Shown: piece by piece, positions 40,870 to 48,960 of the stretch
Numbering within the stretch: the first letter of the stretch is position 1
Layout: each line of letters starts with the position of its first letter
DNA from: Paenibacillus_AR mesotrionivorans
GTDB lineage: Bacteria > Bacillota > Bacilli > Paenibacillales > NBRC-103111
Assembly: GCF_046098205.1 (NCBI RefSeq)
Contig: NZ_JBJURJ010000003.1
Coordinates: 248,001 to 312,000, forward strand
DNA length: 64,000 bases
Direction: 5' to 3'
Notes under the pieces: model-generated
Told to the model about the DNA's origin: nothing
Databases searched by the model: none
Seen by the model: only the letters and a program-made list of their open reading frames with translations
Program-made: the position numbers and the translations under genes

Positions 40870-41952
40870 TCAGGAGCGGAGTGCCGCTTCCAGCCGGGCC
40901 CTGTTGGCCAATAGGCCCTGGTCGTCCGGCAGATAATGGAGCGCCAGCTCATTATGCCGGAAGGCGGCGCGGGCATCCCCCAGCCGCAGGCTTACCGCGG
41001 TCAGCCGGACATGGGGCAGCCAGCTCAGCGCCGCCGGCGATACAGGCCGCAGGCCCGTGTCCAGGCTCCGCACCGCGATAGCCTGGGTGTACCAATATGC
41101 GGCTGTGGCCCAATCGGCCCGCTCCTCGAACCATTCCCCCAGCTGGCAGCAGAAATCCGCCTGGGGCGGGCCATAGTGGAAGGAGCCCAGCAGGCTGTCC
41201 AGCCGGCTGCGCGCATCCCCCAGCCGCCTGTAGCAGTCGGCCAGCCGGAAGCAGGCGATGAGCCGGTCCTCCCGGTAGCCTGCCGGCTCCTGCAGCAGCT
41301 TGCGGTAGCCTTGGGCCGCCAGCCCATATTTTCCCCGCTCGAAGCAGAGGTTGGCGTACCAGAACAGTCGCCTTCCGCTCACCCCCGGCTCCTCGGCAAT
41401 CCACCGGCGAAGAATCCGCAGATTGCGGCGGGTATGCCCTTCCGGGCGGGTATGCCGGATCATGGCATCCGCGTTGCGGATTTCCCCCTCCCGGGGAAAT
41501 TCCAGAACCTCATGCACCCTGCCGGTCCAGCGGCAGCCGGATTCCCGGCGTACCAGCCGCAGCCTGCGGTCGGCAATCAGCGGGCGCCCGGCGGGGTCCT
41601 CCGCCAGACAATAGGGCAGCACCACTCCGGAAACCGGCGGGCCCAGCTCCGCCTTCAGAGCCAGCAGCCTGCGCCGGTCCTCCTCCGCGATCCGGTCATC
41701 CGCATCCAGCCACAGAATATAGTCTCCTCCGGCCAGACTGAAGGAATAATTCCGCGCCGCCGCAAAATCATCCTGCCAGATGTACGGAACGACCTTGTCG
41801 GTATACGCTGCCGCTATCCGGCGGGTGCCATCCACCGACCCGGTATCCACAATGATGATCTCATCGGCAATCCCCTCAACCGACGCCAAACACGCGCCCA
41901 GCGAGGCCTCCTCATCCCGAACGATCATACACAGGCTGATGGTTGCACTCAC
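40870..41952 (-). CDS. Glycosyltransferase family 2 with C-terminal TPR-like helices (SunS-like)
   Basis: The 360-residue protein begins with a GT2 domain: CMIVRDEEASLGACLASVEG, the nucleotide-binding ADEIIIVDTGSVDGT, and the DxD metal motif LWLDADDRI. The second half (about 190-355) is a series of helical repeats (RRLGDARSRLDSL, TAAYWYTQAIAV) of TPR type. SunS-like enzymes of this build glycosylate peptides or proteins. The gene starts at GTG overlapping the stop of the UDP-sugar dehydrogenase gene, so they share an operon. Confidence 0.9.
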   Translation of the reverse strand: MSATISLCMIVRDEEASLGACLASVEGIADEIIIVDTGSVDGTRRIAAAYTDKVVPYIWQDDFAAARNYSFSLAGGDYILWLDADDRIAEEDRRRLLALKAELGPPVSGVVLPYCLAEDPAGRPLIADRRLRLVRRESGCRWTGRVHEVLEFPREGEIRNADAMIRHTRPEGHTRRNLRILRRWIAEEPGVSGRRLFWYANLCFERGKYGLAAQGYRKLLQEPAGYREDRLIACFRLADCYRRLGDARSRLDSLLGSFHYGPPQADFCCQLGEWFEERADWATAAYWYTQAIAVRSLDTGLRPVSPAALSWLPHVRLTAVSLRLGDARAAFRHNELALHYLPDDQGLLANRARLEAALRS

Positions 41953-43325
41953 ACGGTCCAGCCTCCTCCATCTTCCTCATCTTTATCCGTTCCTGCCGCC
42001 CATGCCGCATCCGCTGTTCCGCTCCCGCCAAAAAGCGCGATCCTGCCCCCGGTGCAGCCCTTAGTGGCATTGCGGGTATCGAACACCAGGCGCGCGTGGT
42101 CCACCAGCTGTTGATAATCCACCGCCTTATGATCCGTGGCGATGACCACAATGTCCGCACGGTCCCATAGGTCCGGCTCCGCCTCTTCGGACTCAAAAGC
42201 CTCCCCCGCCACCCGGCAAACCGGCACATGGGGATCGTGATAAGCTACCTTCGCCCCTTTTTCCAGCAGATGCTCCATCAGCTCCAATGCCGGAGATTCC
42301 CGCACATCATCGGTATCCTTCTTGTAGGCCATACCGCAGATCACCACCTTGGCTCCTTCCAACACTCTTCCATCCGCTTCCAGCAGGGCCTTGATACGCC
42401 CGGTCAACCGCTCGGGCATACTCCGGTGCAGCTCATCCGCCAGCTCGATAAATTTCAACCGGACGCCCATCCGCTCTGCTTTCCATGACAGATAAAGAGG
42501 ATCGATGGGAATACAATGGCCGCCTACACCCGGTCCCGGATAAAAAGGCATAAACCCGAAGGGTTTGGTGGCCGCCGCATCCACTACCTCCCAAATGCTC
42601 ACTCCCATCCGCTCACACAGCCCGGCCAACTCATTCACCAGCCCGATATTGACACTGCGGAAGGTATTCTCCAGAAGCTTCGCCAGCTCAGCGGCTTCAT
42701 TGGAGCTGACAGGCACGACCCGCTGGAACACGGTTTTATAAAAGGCCCGGCCTACCTCCAGACAAGCCGGAGTGCTTCCCCCAATAACCTTGGGCGTGGC
42801 ACGCAGGGAAAATTGCCGGTTCCCCGGATCCACCCGCTCCGGAGAAAAACAGACATAAAAATCCCGTCCCGCCTGCCAGTCCAGCTTCTCCTCAATCCGC
42901 CGGCGCAGCAAAAGCTCCGTTGTCCCCGGATAGGTAGTGCTTTCCAGAATAATCAGCGTTCCCTTCTTGATATGCCGGACAAGCTGGTCGACGGAGGCCT
43001 CAATATAAGAGGTGTCCGGCTCTCTTTTTCCATCAAGGGGAGTGGGTACACATAACACAGCAATATCCGCCTGGGCCAGCACTGCATAATCCGTACCCGG
43101 CCGGATAGCCCCGTAACCGGTCCATAACCCCAGCTCTCTTCCGTCCACATCCAGAATATAGGAGACGCCGGATTTCAGCTTCTCTATCTTATTCGGGTCG
43201 GTATCGATTCCGTGCACGGTATAGCCCGCCCGGACTATCTCCATGGATAAGGGCAGTCCCACATACCCCATCCCGATCACAGCTACCTCTGCAGCGCGTT
43301 TTTCAATTCCGGCAAGCAGCTCCAC
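41949..43325 (-). CDS. Nucleotide-sugar dehydrogenase (WecC/UDP-ManNAc or UDP-GlcNAc dehydrogenase type)
   Basis: The 458-residue enzyme has the NAD motif VAVIGMGYVGLPLSMEIV, the middle FSPERVDPGN segment and the catalytic Cys in GPGVGGHCIPIDPLYLSWKA (about 260). It oxidises UDP-activated sugars to uronic acids, typically UDP-N-acetylmannosamine or -glucosamine in this branch, for capsule or teichuronic-type glycans. GTG start with AAGGAGGAG upstream. It is first of the pair with the SunS-like glycosyltransferase. Confidence 0.92.
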   Translation of the reverse strand: MELLAGIEKRAAEVAVIGMGYVGLPLSMEIVRAGYTVHGIDTDPNKIEKLKSGVSYILDVDGRELGLWTGYGAIRPGTDYAVLAQADIAVLCVPTPLDGKREPDTSYIEASVDQLVRHIKKGTLIILESTTYPGTTELLLRRRIEEKLDWQAGRDFYVCFSPERVDPGNRQFSLRATPKVIGGSTPACLEVGRAFYKTVFQRVVPVSSNEAAELAKLLENTFRSVNIGLVNELAGLCERMGVSIWEVVDAAATKPFGFMPFYPGPGVGGHCIPIDPLYLSWKAERMGVRLKFIELADELHRSMPERLTGRIKALLEADGRVLEGAKVVICGMAYKKDTDDVRESPALELMEHLLEKGAKVAYHDPHVPVCRVAGEAFESEEAEPDLWDRADIVVIATDHKAVDYQQLVDHARLVFDTRNATKGCTGGRIALFGGSGTADAAWAAGTDKDEEDGGGWTV

Positions 43326-43366
43326 ATCGTCTCCTCCTTCATGTCCTTGCGCTACGCTCGGGCAAC

Positions 43367-44062
43367 TTATTGCGGGGTCATAAACTGGCTGAGCACCTGT
43401 TGCATTTCCTTGGGCGAAAGCAGTTCCTTCTTTTTTAACTTCTTCACAGAGACATTGGCATTGTGGATGACATTCACGTAATTCCGCCCGGCCAAAATCT
43501 CGTGGGGGAGCAGGATAACATTCCTATGGCCACCCCCGTTGGGGATTTCCACCCGATGGCCCGAAAGAAAATCGGGGACCGAATAAATAAAGGTATAAAA
43601 AGACAAACATGGATGATAAGACCTCTCCATCAGACCGTTGACTCTATCCCACGTATACCCGTGGGTATTCACTAACGCCACTGTGCCGGGCTTATGCTTG
43701 TAATCATGAAGCAGCTGGACGAAGCTTTCATGGTACAGATCATCCGAGTCAATCCGGGCCACATACAGCTCACGGGCTCCCTGCACATAGGCCTCCATCC
43801 GGCGTTTGCTTTCGCTACTGGTGCCGAACTGGACGTTAGCCGGCAATGGCTCGTATTTCCCCAGAATCTCTTCCACGATCTCGCTGCAGCCTCCCGCCAG
43901 CTTGACGACCGCAAGGAAGTTCTGATTGGATTGTTTTTTGAGGCTTCGCAGCGTCAGTCTCTGAAAAATACCGATCCGTTCCTCCAGCCACTTATGTGTC
44001 AGCCGGTCCGGATTCATTCCATAATTGTTGAAGTTAATTTCAATGACCACTTTTCGCTTCAT
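43367..44062 (-). CDS. Putative rhamnosyltransferase family protein (copy 1)
   Basis: The 231-residue protein starts MKRKVVIEINFNNYGMNPDRL and contains RLTLRSLKKQSNQNFLAVVK and YVARIDSDDLYHESFVQLL, the RIDSDD nucleotide-sugar motif of the Rhamno_transf (PF11316) family, a GT-A-like fold predicted to transfer sugars to a surface polysaccharide. Its paralog lies at 44283, about 60 percent identical by eye, and the two share an ~87-bp upstream region. AAAGGAGG is 7 bases before this ATG; the longer frame is not used. Confidence 0.85.
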   Translation of the reverse strand: MKRKVVIEINFNNYGMNPDRLTHKWLEERIGIFQRLTLRSLKKQSNQNFLAVVKLAGGCSEIVEEILGKYEPLPANVQFGTSSESKRRMEAYVQGARELYVARIDSDDLYHESFVQLLHDYKHKPGTVALVNTHGYTWDRVNGLMERSYHPCLSFYTFIYSVPDFLSGHRVEIPNGGGHRNVILLPHEILAGRNYVNVIHNANVSVKKLKKKELLSPKEMQQVLSQFMTPQ

Positions 44063-44081
44063 GAATTTACCTCCTTTAGGT

Positions 44082-44170
44082 CTGTACAATAGTCAACCTA
44101 TGTAAGCCCTCCGCAAAGTTACACGTACAAAGGACCATCACGCCGGAAATCGGGACGAATTTTGCGCCCA
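44082..44170 (-). promoter_or_regulatory. Duplicated leader of rhamnosyltransferase copy 1
   Basis: The stretch 44082-44170 is nearly identical to 44999-45088, and each lies about 20 bases upstream of a copy of the gene. On the minus strand it carries ACATAGGTTG, like the -10 of sigma-K (CATAnnnT), and TTGAC close by. It is the likely promoter and leader of both copies. Confidence 0.6.
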
Positions 44171-44201
44171 ATTCGAGATCCTCCGGTCCGTTTTTGTCAT
44201 T

Positions 44202-44234
44202 TAAAAAGCCTTCATCCCAAATGAGCTGAAGGCT
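44202..44234 (-). terminator. Terminator after rhamnosyltransferase copy 2
   Basis: On the minus strand AGCCTTCA (44234-44227) pairs with TGAAGGCT (44214-44207) and is followed by five T. Confidence 0.75.
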
Positions 44235-44282
44235 GAACTCCTTATGGACCCCAGTGGCCCGGTTCGGACCTGCCGGACACAT

Positions 44283-44978
44283 TCAATCGGGTGTCATAAA
44301 CTCGCTTAACACCTGCTCCATTTCCAGTTGCGTGAGAAAATCCTTGCTGCGGATTCTTTTGGCCGAGCTGTTAGTGGAATGAATGATATTGACATAATTG
44401 CGGCCGGGGAAAATCTCATGTGGCAGGTCAATGACATTACCGTGTGTCCCTCTTCCTGGAATCTTTACTCTGTACCCGGCCAGAAATTCCGGAACAGAAT
44501 AGATGAGGGTATAGAACTGCGGGGATTTGTGATAATCCTTCGCCATCTGCCCGTCCACCATGTTCCACATATACCCGTAACAATTCACCAATGCCACCGT
44601 TTCCGGCTGGGGCTTGTAATCATAAAGCTGCTGGACGAAGGTTTCGTGGTAGAGATCATCGGAGTCAATTCGGGCCACATACAGCTCCTTCGCCTCTTTG
44701 GCATAATCCCCGATCATTTGGTCGGTTTCGGCCATGGTCCCGAACCGGATATTATCCGGCAGCGGCTCCTGGCCGGCCAGAATGTCCTCTACAATCTCCG
44801 TACACCCCTCCGCCAGCTTCAATACCACCAGAAAATTCGGATTGGTTTGCTTCTTCAGGCTTCTCAGGGTCAGTCTTCTGAAAAGGTTGATCCGATCCTC
44901 CAGCCACTTGCGGCTCAGCCGGTCGGGGTTGATCCCCATATTGTTAAAATGGATCGCAATAACTACTTTTCTTTGCAT
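44283..44978 (-). CDS. Putative rhamnosyltransferase family protein (copy 2)
   Basis: A 231-residue paralog of the product at 43367, starting MQRKVVIAIHFNNMGINPDRL, with the same LTLRSLKKQTNPNFLVVLKL and RIDSDDLYHETFVQQL motifs. Both copies are full length with matching ends (VLSxFMTPx). GAGGAGG precedes the ATG. The pair arose by tandem duplication with the leader included; the proteins have since diverged, so they may have taken different acceptors or donors. Confidence 0.85.
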   Translation of the reverse strand: MQRKVVIAIHFNNMGINPDRLSRKWLEDRINLFRRLTLRSLKKQTNPNFLVVLKLAEGCTEIVEDILAGQEPLPDNIRFGTMAETDQMIGDYAKEAKELYVARIDSDDLYHETFVQQLYDYKPQPETVALVNCYGYMWNMVDGQMAKDYHKSPQFYTLIYSVPEFLAGYRVKIPGRGTHGNVIDLPHEIFPGRNYVNIIHSTNSSAKRIRSKDFLTQLEMEQVLSEFMTPD

Positions 44979-44998
44979 GGTAGCGCCTCCTCTTAGGG

Positions 44999-45088
44999 CT
45001 GTACAATAGTCAACCTATGTAAGCCTTTCGCAAAATTACACGTACAAGGGACCAGCACACCGGAAATCAGGACGGATTCCCCGCCCAA
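44999..45088 (-). promoter_or_regulatory. Duplicated leader of rhamnosyltransferase copy 2
   Basis: Second copy of the ~87-bp leader described at 44082, differing at few positions. It sits between divergent genes and may also serve the GT-D gene at 45170. Confidence 0.6.
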
Positions 45089-45169
45089 ATAAAGAGAGAA
45101 TCCAATAATTCACCTGTCCGGGGGCATACACATATAACAGATGACCCGAGAAAGGAGAACTGATCTTCC

Positions 45170-45880
45170 GTGAACAGCATTCCATTAACCACCATACAGG
45201 TCCTGGACCGGCTGCAGCTGGCCTTGGAGAAACGCCGTCCCTTCTCGCTGGTGCGGATCGGAGACGGGGAAAATCTCGTTCTGGCCCAAAACTCAATATT
45301 CCCAATGGACTTCGTTTTGAAGGAGCGTTGGGCCATCAAGGCCAACCGGGGGCAAAAAGGGCTGCAGCTGCCCAATCTCCCTTTGCGCAACGCCGTCAGG
45401 GATGCCGTGGCAAAAGCGGATATAGTGGGAATCTTGCCTCATGAAGACACCTCCATTATTGCCCCCGCCTATCTCAAACGGCAGCTGACGGATCAGGTTT
45501 TCCAGTTCTACGGCCTGAAGCCTAAAGCCGTATGCGACGCCCGGATTAACCGGGAAATGCTGTTTACCCAGCAATTCTGGTCAGTGGTGACTCCCTGGCG
45601 GATCGTTCTGGTGACCCGTCAGCCGGAGCCATTGAAGGAGGCGCTTACGGCACCTCCTTACAGCCTGAATATTGTCCATACCCTCCCCTTCGGGGATTAC
45701 AGCCAGATGGACACCACCTTGGAATGGCTCAAGCAAAACCGGGAAACCTTCGACCTGGTCTTGTTCAGCTGCGGTGTCAATGCGGTGGTGTTGGCCCAAA
45801 GGACTGCCGAGCTAACAGGGAAAGCCGCCATGGATTTCGGCAAAGCAGGCAATATTATTTTGAAGGGAACCCCTAATTAA
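45170..45880 (+). CDS. GT-D fold glycosyltransferase (DUF1792-like)
   Basis: The 236-residue protein has SLVRIGDGENLVLAQ near residue 26, the R-x-GDGE motif that defines the GT-D glycosyltransferase family (DUF1792, as in streptococcal adhesin glycosylation), and FGDYSQMDTTLEWLKQN and LFSCGVNAVVLA later on. These enzymes add sugars to glycoproteins or surface glycans. It starts at GTG with AAAGGAGA upstream. Convergent terminator at 45901 separates it from the gene at 45951. Confidence 0.85.
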   Translation: MNSIPLTTIQVLDRLQLALEKRRPFSLVRIGDGENLVLAQNSIFPMDFVLKERWAIKANRGQKGLQLPNLPLRNAVRDAVAKADIVGILPHEDTSIIAPAYLKRQLTDQVFQFYGLKPKAVCDARINREMLFTQQFWSVVTPWRIVLVTRQPEPLKEALTAPPYSLNIVHTLPFGDYSQMDTTLEWLKQNRETFDLVLFSCGVNAVVLAQRTAELTGKAAMDFGKAGNIILKGTPN

Positions 45881-45900
45881 CCTCCTCGCATCCAAAGCAA

Positions 45901-45936
45901 AAAAAGCCTTCAACCGCTGATGCGGCTGAAGGCTTT
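45901..45936. terminator. Bidirectional terminator
   Basis: AAGCCTTCAaCCGC and GCGGcTGAAGGCTT form a stem (45903-45934) with A and T runs on either side. It serves the convergent genes ending at 45880 and 45951. Confidence 0.85.
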
Positions 45937-45950
45937 TCGTGTAAAGTCCG

Positions 45951-46358
45951 TTATCTTGCGGAGGCGATGCCATAAAAGTCTTCCGGACCGCGCCGGACTG
46001 TCGTGGATACGCCGGCAATGTAAGCTGAATAGTTTATGATAGGCTGTGTCAGTGGGGCAAAATCGGCAGTAGAAAAGGAATGCAGCTCGTTGCTCCCGGT
46101 TGTGGCTATTGTACCTTGAGCATAATAAATGATTTTGGTCGCATCGAAGGTTTGGCCTCTGACAATAAAGATTTGATAGGGATCCCCCTCCTCACCGGTC
46201 AGGCCGATTGTGCCGCTGAGCACCACAACCGGATTGACCGCCGAGTTTGTTTGGAGTCCGATCTGTCCGAACAGTTCAGCGGCTCCAGTCAGAGGCGTAT
46301 TGGGGTATCCGGTATTGCCGGAATTCACCGCAGTCGCCATATCAAGGAATTGTGCCAT
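45951..46358 (-). CDS. Beta-rich protein of unknown function near glycosyltransferases
   Basis: The 135-residue protein is rich in Thr, Gly, Ala and beta-branched residues: TNSAVNPVVVLSGTIGLTG, YQIFIVRGQTFDATKIIYYAQGTI, STADFAPLTQPI. No signal peptide or cysteine is seen. The pattern resembles small structural proteins of spore surfaces or filament proteins. Lying beside four glycosyltransferase genes it could be a glycosylation target; this is inference. AGAGGGGTG precedes the ATG. Confidence 0.65.
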   Translation of the reverse strand: MAQFLDMATAVNSGNTGYPNTPLTGAAELFGQIGLQTNSAVNPVVVLSGTIGLTGEEGDPYQIFIVRGQTFDATKIIYYAQGTIATTGSNELHSFSTADFAPLTQPIINYSAYIAGVSTTVRRGPEDFYGIASAR

Positions 46359-46613
46359 AGTATTTGTTCACCCCTCTCACTCGAGTTGCTCCATACTATG
46401 ACCAAGCCAAACGAATTGATTGGGTAAACCCCCACTAGCCGTCGGACAAGTCTTGATTCACAGGAAAAAATTCCATTCACAGAAGCCTTTTCGGCCTGCT
46501 TATACAGACACATGACCGGATTTTGCAGACTATAATCCCCGTTGCTTCCGATACCAGCCCAGTCATCCCTTACATTCCATGCTCCACAAAATGGGTGTCA
46601 TCCCAATATGGAC

Positions 46614-48884
46614 TTAGCGGTCTTCCGTGGATTGAATCCGGTATTCCCCGGGGGTTTGGCCGCTAAGCTGCTTGAACCGGCGGATGAAGCTGGATACGTT
46701 GTAATAGCCCACCTCTTCGGCAATGGCTTTAAGGGGCAGCTGTGTGGCTGCCAGCAGGTTCTTGGCCTTTTCCATCCGCAGATGGGTGGTGTACTCCAGC
46801 AGATTCTGTCCGGTCCGGTCCTTGAAGAACTGGCCCAGGTTGGGCAGCGCCATACCGAACTGCTCGGACATACCCTGCAGGGAAAATTCGCACTCGTCAA
46901 AATGGGCATGGATATAGCTGATCATCAGCTCCACGGACCGGGCTGCGTTGGCTTCCCCGGCCTTCTCCTCCTCCGGCAGCGGCTCACGGCCGAAGGCCTC
47001 ACACAAGTCGCGGCTTAGCCCCACAATTAGATTTTCGAACTCATCGATGGTTTCCAGACGCTCAATGGTGAAAATATCCGGGTACCGGTCGGAATTGGGA
47101 TCGTCCAGCCCCAACTCCTTCCATACCCCGTTGATCAGCCGGATCATCTCGAAGCACAGCCCCCTGGCAACAATCAGGGGAGGCTGGTTCTGCTTAATAT
47201 AGGACAGCAGCTGACTGAGGCTGGCTTCGATTTTGGGTGTGCTGCCGGAGCGGACCGCCTTTAAGAGCCCCTCCATATCCCCATAGGGAAAGGGGTGGAC
47301 GCTGCCGGAGGTGATGGGAATCTGCCAAAAGAAGATGACCCGGTTCAACCCCTGGATAAACCGGTAGCCGATGGCCGTTTGCGCCTCCAGATAGGACTGG
47401 GGAGCGTTGGAAACCAACGCCTTGCCGCCTACCCCGACAGTAACGGGAAAATTGTTCCGGCTGCTTACCGACTCCTGGAAATGCCGGATGATCAGACCGA
47501 TCTCCTCCGGCTCCAGATCATTGACGGACAAAGCGAAGATAGTCCGGTTCGGCTCCACATGTGCCATTCCGTATGCCGGGCACTCCTCGGGAAACAGCTT
47601 CTCCAACTCCTGGATAGCCGGGCGTTTCTCAGCGCCTGAGCCAGGGGGAAATTCCACAATGGCAATGACAACCTGACGGCAGCTGACCGGAAGCCCGATC
47701 TCGAGAGCGGATTCCTCCAGCTCCGCGGGGTCATCGAATTCCCCCTTCAACAAGGAAAGCAGCAATTGGTTTTTCGCTGCCGCCGCCTGATTCTTCACCC
47801 GCTGGTCCAGCTCCCGGTTCCGGACCAGGAGGCTGTGCAGGGCATCCCGGACCGTATCCAGCTCATTGGCGGAATGCCCCCGGTGGGACAAGGCTTGAAT
47901 GCTCTCCTTGCGCAGCCGGTGGATAGGCCTGTAGTTGACCAGCATGCTGGTATAAATAATCCCCCCGCCCAGAAGCACCAGGGCTGCTACCCCGTAGGTA
48001 AACCATTTTTGCGCCTGCTCCACCTTGTGGAGAACATGCCGGACCGGAAGCAGGGTAGCGTATTTCCAGGCGGATTGTTTGGAGGTCACCACAAATAAAT
48101 AATAGTCTTCCCCTTCTATATCCACTTTTTGATAATTTTGGTCATTGTGATTCCGGACCAGCTCCGTCACAACTTCCCCTGACGGGCCTGCCTCTGTGCC
48201 GATGCCTGTAATGAGCGTATTCTTCTGTTCAAACACCCAGGTAGAGCCCTCCGTCACATCATAGGTGGAGAGAAGCTGCTGGATGGCCTCTTCGTTAATA
48301 AGGTATCCCAATGTGCCGTAGGTCAGCTTCTGATTGGGAAACAGGGGAACGAACATCCGCAGATAGCTTTTGCCCGATATGGCATCCTTCCGGGGCGGCA
48401 GAATAACCGATTGATTCAGCCCGTTCAGATGGTAGTCCAACGCCTGCTCGTCAAGATCCTCGAAGCTGTAAATCTGCTTCGCCAGCACAGGCAGAGTATA
48501 CACCCCATTGCTGGTGAATACGGCCTGCTCATTTTTGTAATAAAGCCAAATTTCATGGATAAAGGGACTGAGGCGCTGGAAGCGTCTCAACTCGCGGGTA
48601 AGCCCCCAGGCCTTATAGCCCCATTGATCGGAGATCCGGTATTGGTACAGGCTGTTATCGTCCAGCAGCAGCTGATGAGTCATATCCTCGATCCACTTCA
48701 GCTGGTCGTCCATGACGTAGCGCACCTTGTCCAAATTATTCAGGTTGCCGGAGATCACCTCCTCCTGAAGCCGGTGGACGAACAGGTTGTTCACAGCCAG
48801 AGTCAGCACGGTAATGGGAATCAGGAGCAAAATCAGATAAGAGGACAGATATTTGATAAAAAAGCGGTAAGCATTGGCCCGCAT
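46614..48884 (-). CDS. Membrane-bound AraC family regulator (YesS-like), transporter 2
   Basis: The 756-residue protein has an N-terminal membrane helix (about 12-33, YLILLLIPITVLTLAV), an extracellular sensing region (about 34-290), a second helix (about 290-310, GVAALVLLGGGIIYTSML), a cytoplasmic region and a C-terminal AraC domain (about 655-750: QGMSEQFGMALPNLGQFFKD, VGYYNVSSFIRRFKQLSGQTPGEYR). ATG 48884 is chosen because AGGAGGAAGAGG abuts it; the longer frame lies inside the spacer. It is the last gene of the transporter-2 cluster, unlike regulator 1, which is first. Confidence 0.9.
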   Translation of the reverse strand: MRANAYRFFIKYLSSYLILLLIPITVLTLAVNNLFVHRLQEEVISGNLNNLDKVRYVMDDQLKWIEDMTHQLLLDDNSLYQYRISDQWGYKAWGLTRELRRFQRLSPFIHEIWLYYKNEQAVFTSNGVYTLPVLAKQIYSFEDLDEQALDYHLNGLNQSVILPPRKDAISGKSYLRMFVPLFPNQKLTYGTLGYLINEEAIQQLLSTYDVTEGSTWVFEQKNTLITGIGTEAGPSGEVVTELVRNHNDQNYQKVDIEGEDYYLFVVTSKQSAWKYATLLPVRHVLHKVEQAQKWFTYGVAALVLLGGGIIYTSMLVNYRPIHRLRKESIQALSHRGHSANELDTVRDALHSLLVRNRELDQRVKNQAAAAKNQLLLSLLKGEFDDPAELEESALEIGLPVSCRQVVIAIVEFPPGSGAEKRPAIQELEKLFPEECPAYGMAHVEPNRTIFALSVNDLEPEEIGLIIRHFQESVSSRNNFPVTVGVGGKALVSNAPQSYLEAQTAIGYRFIQGLNRVIFFWQIPITSGSVHPFPYGDMEGLLKAVRSGSTPKIEASLSQLLSYIKQNQPPLIVARGLCFEMIRLINGVWKELGLDDPNSDRYPDIFTIERLETIDEFENLIVGLSRDLCEAFGREPLPEEEKAGEANAARSVELMISYIHAHFDECEFSLQGMSEQFGMALPNLGQFFKDRTGQNLLEYTTHLRMEKAKNLLAATQLPLKAIAEEVGYYNVSSFIRRFKQLSGQTPGEYRIQSTEDR

Positions 48885-48960
48885 CCTCTTCCTCCTAATC
48901 AGAAAATGGAGACAGGCCGGAAACGGTTCTGTTTCCAACCTGCCCTTGTTGCCTTGGTCT

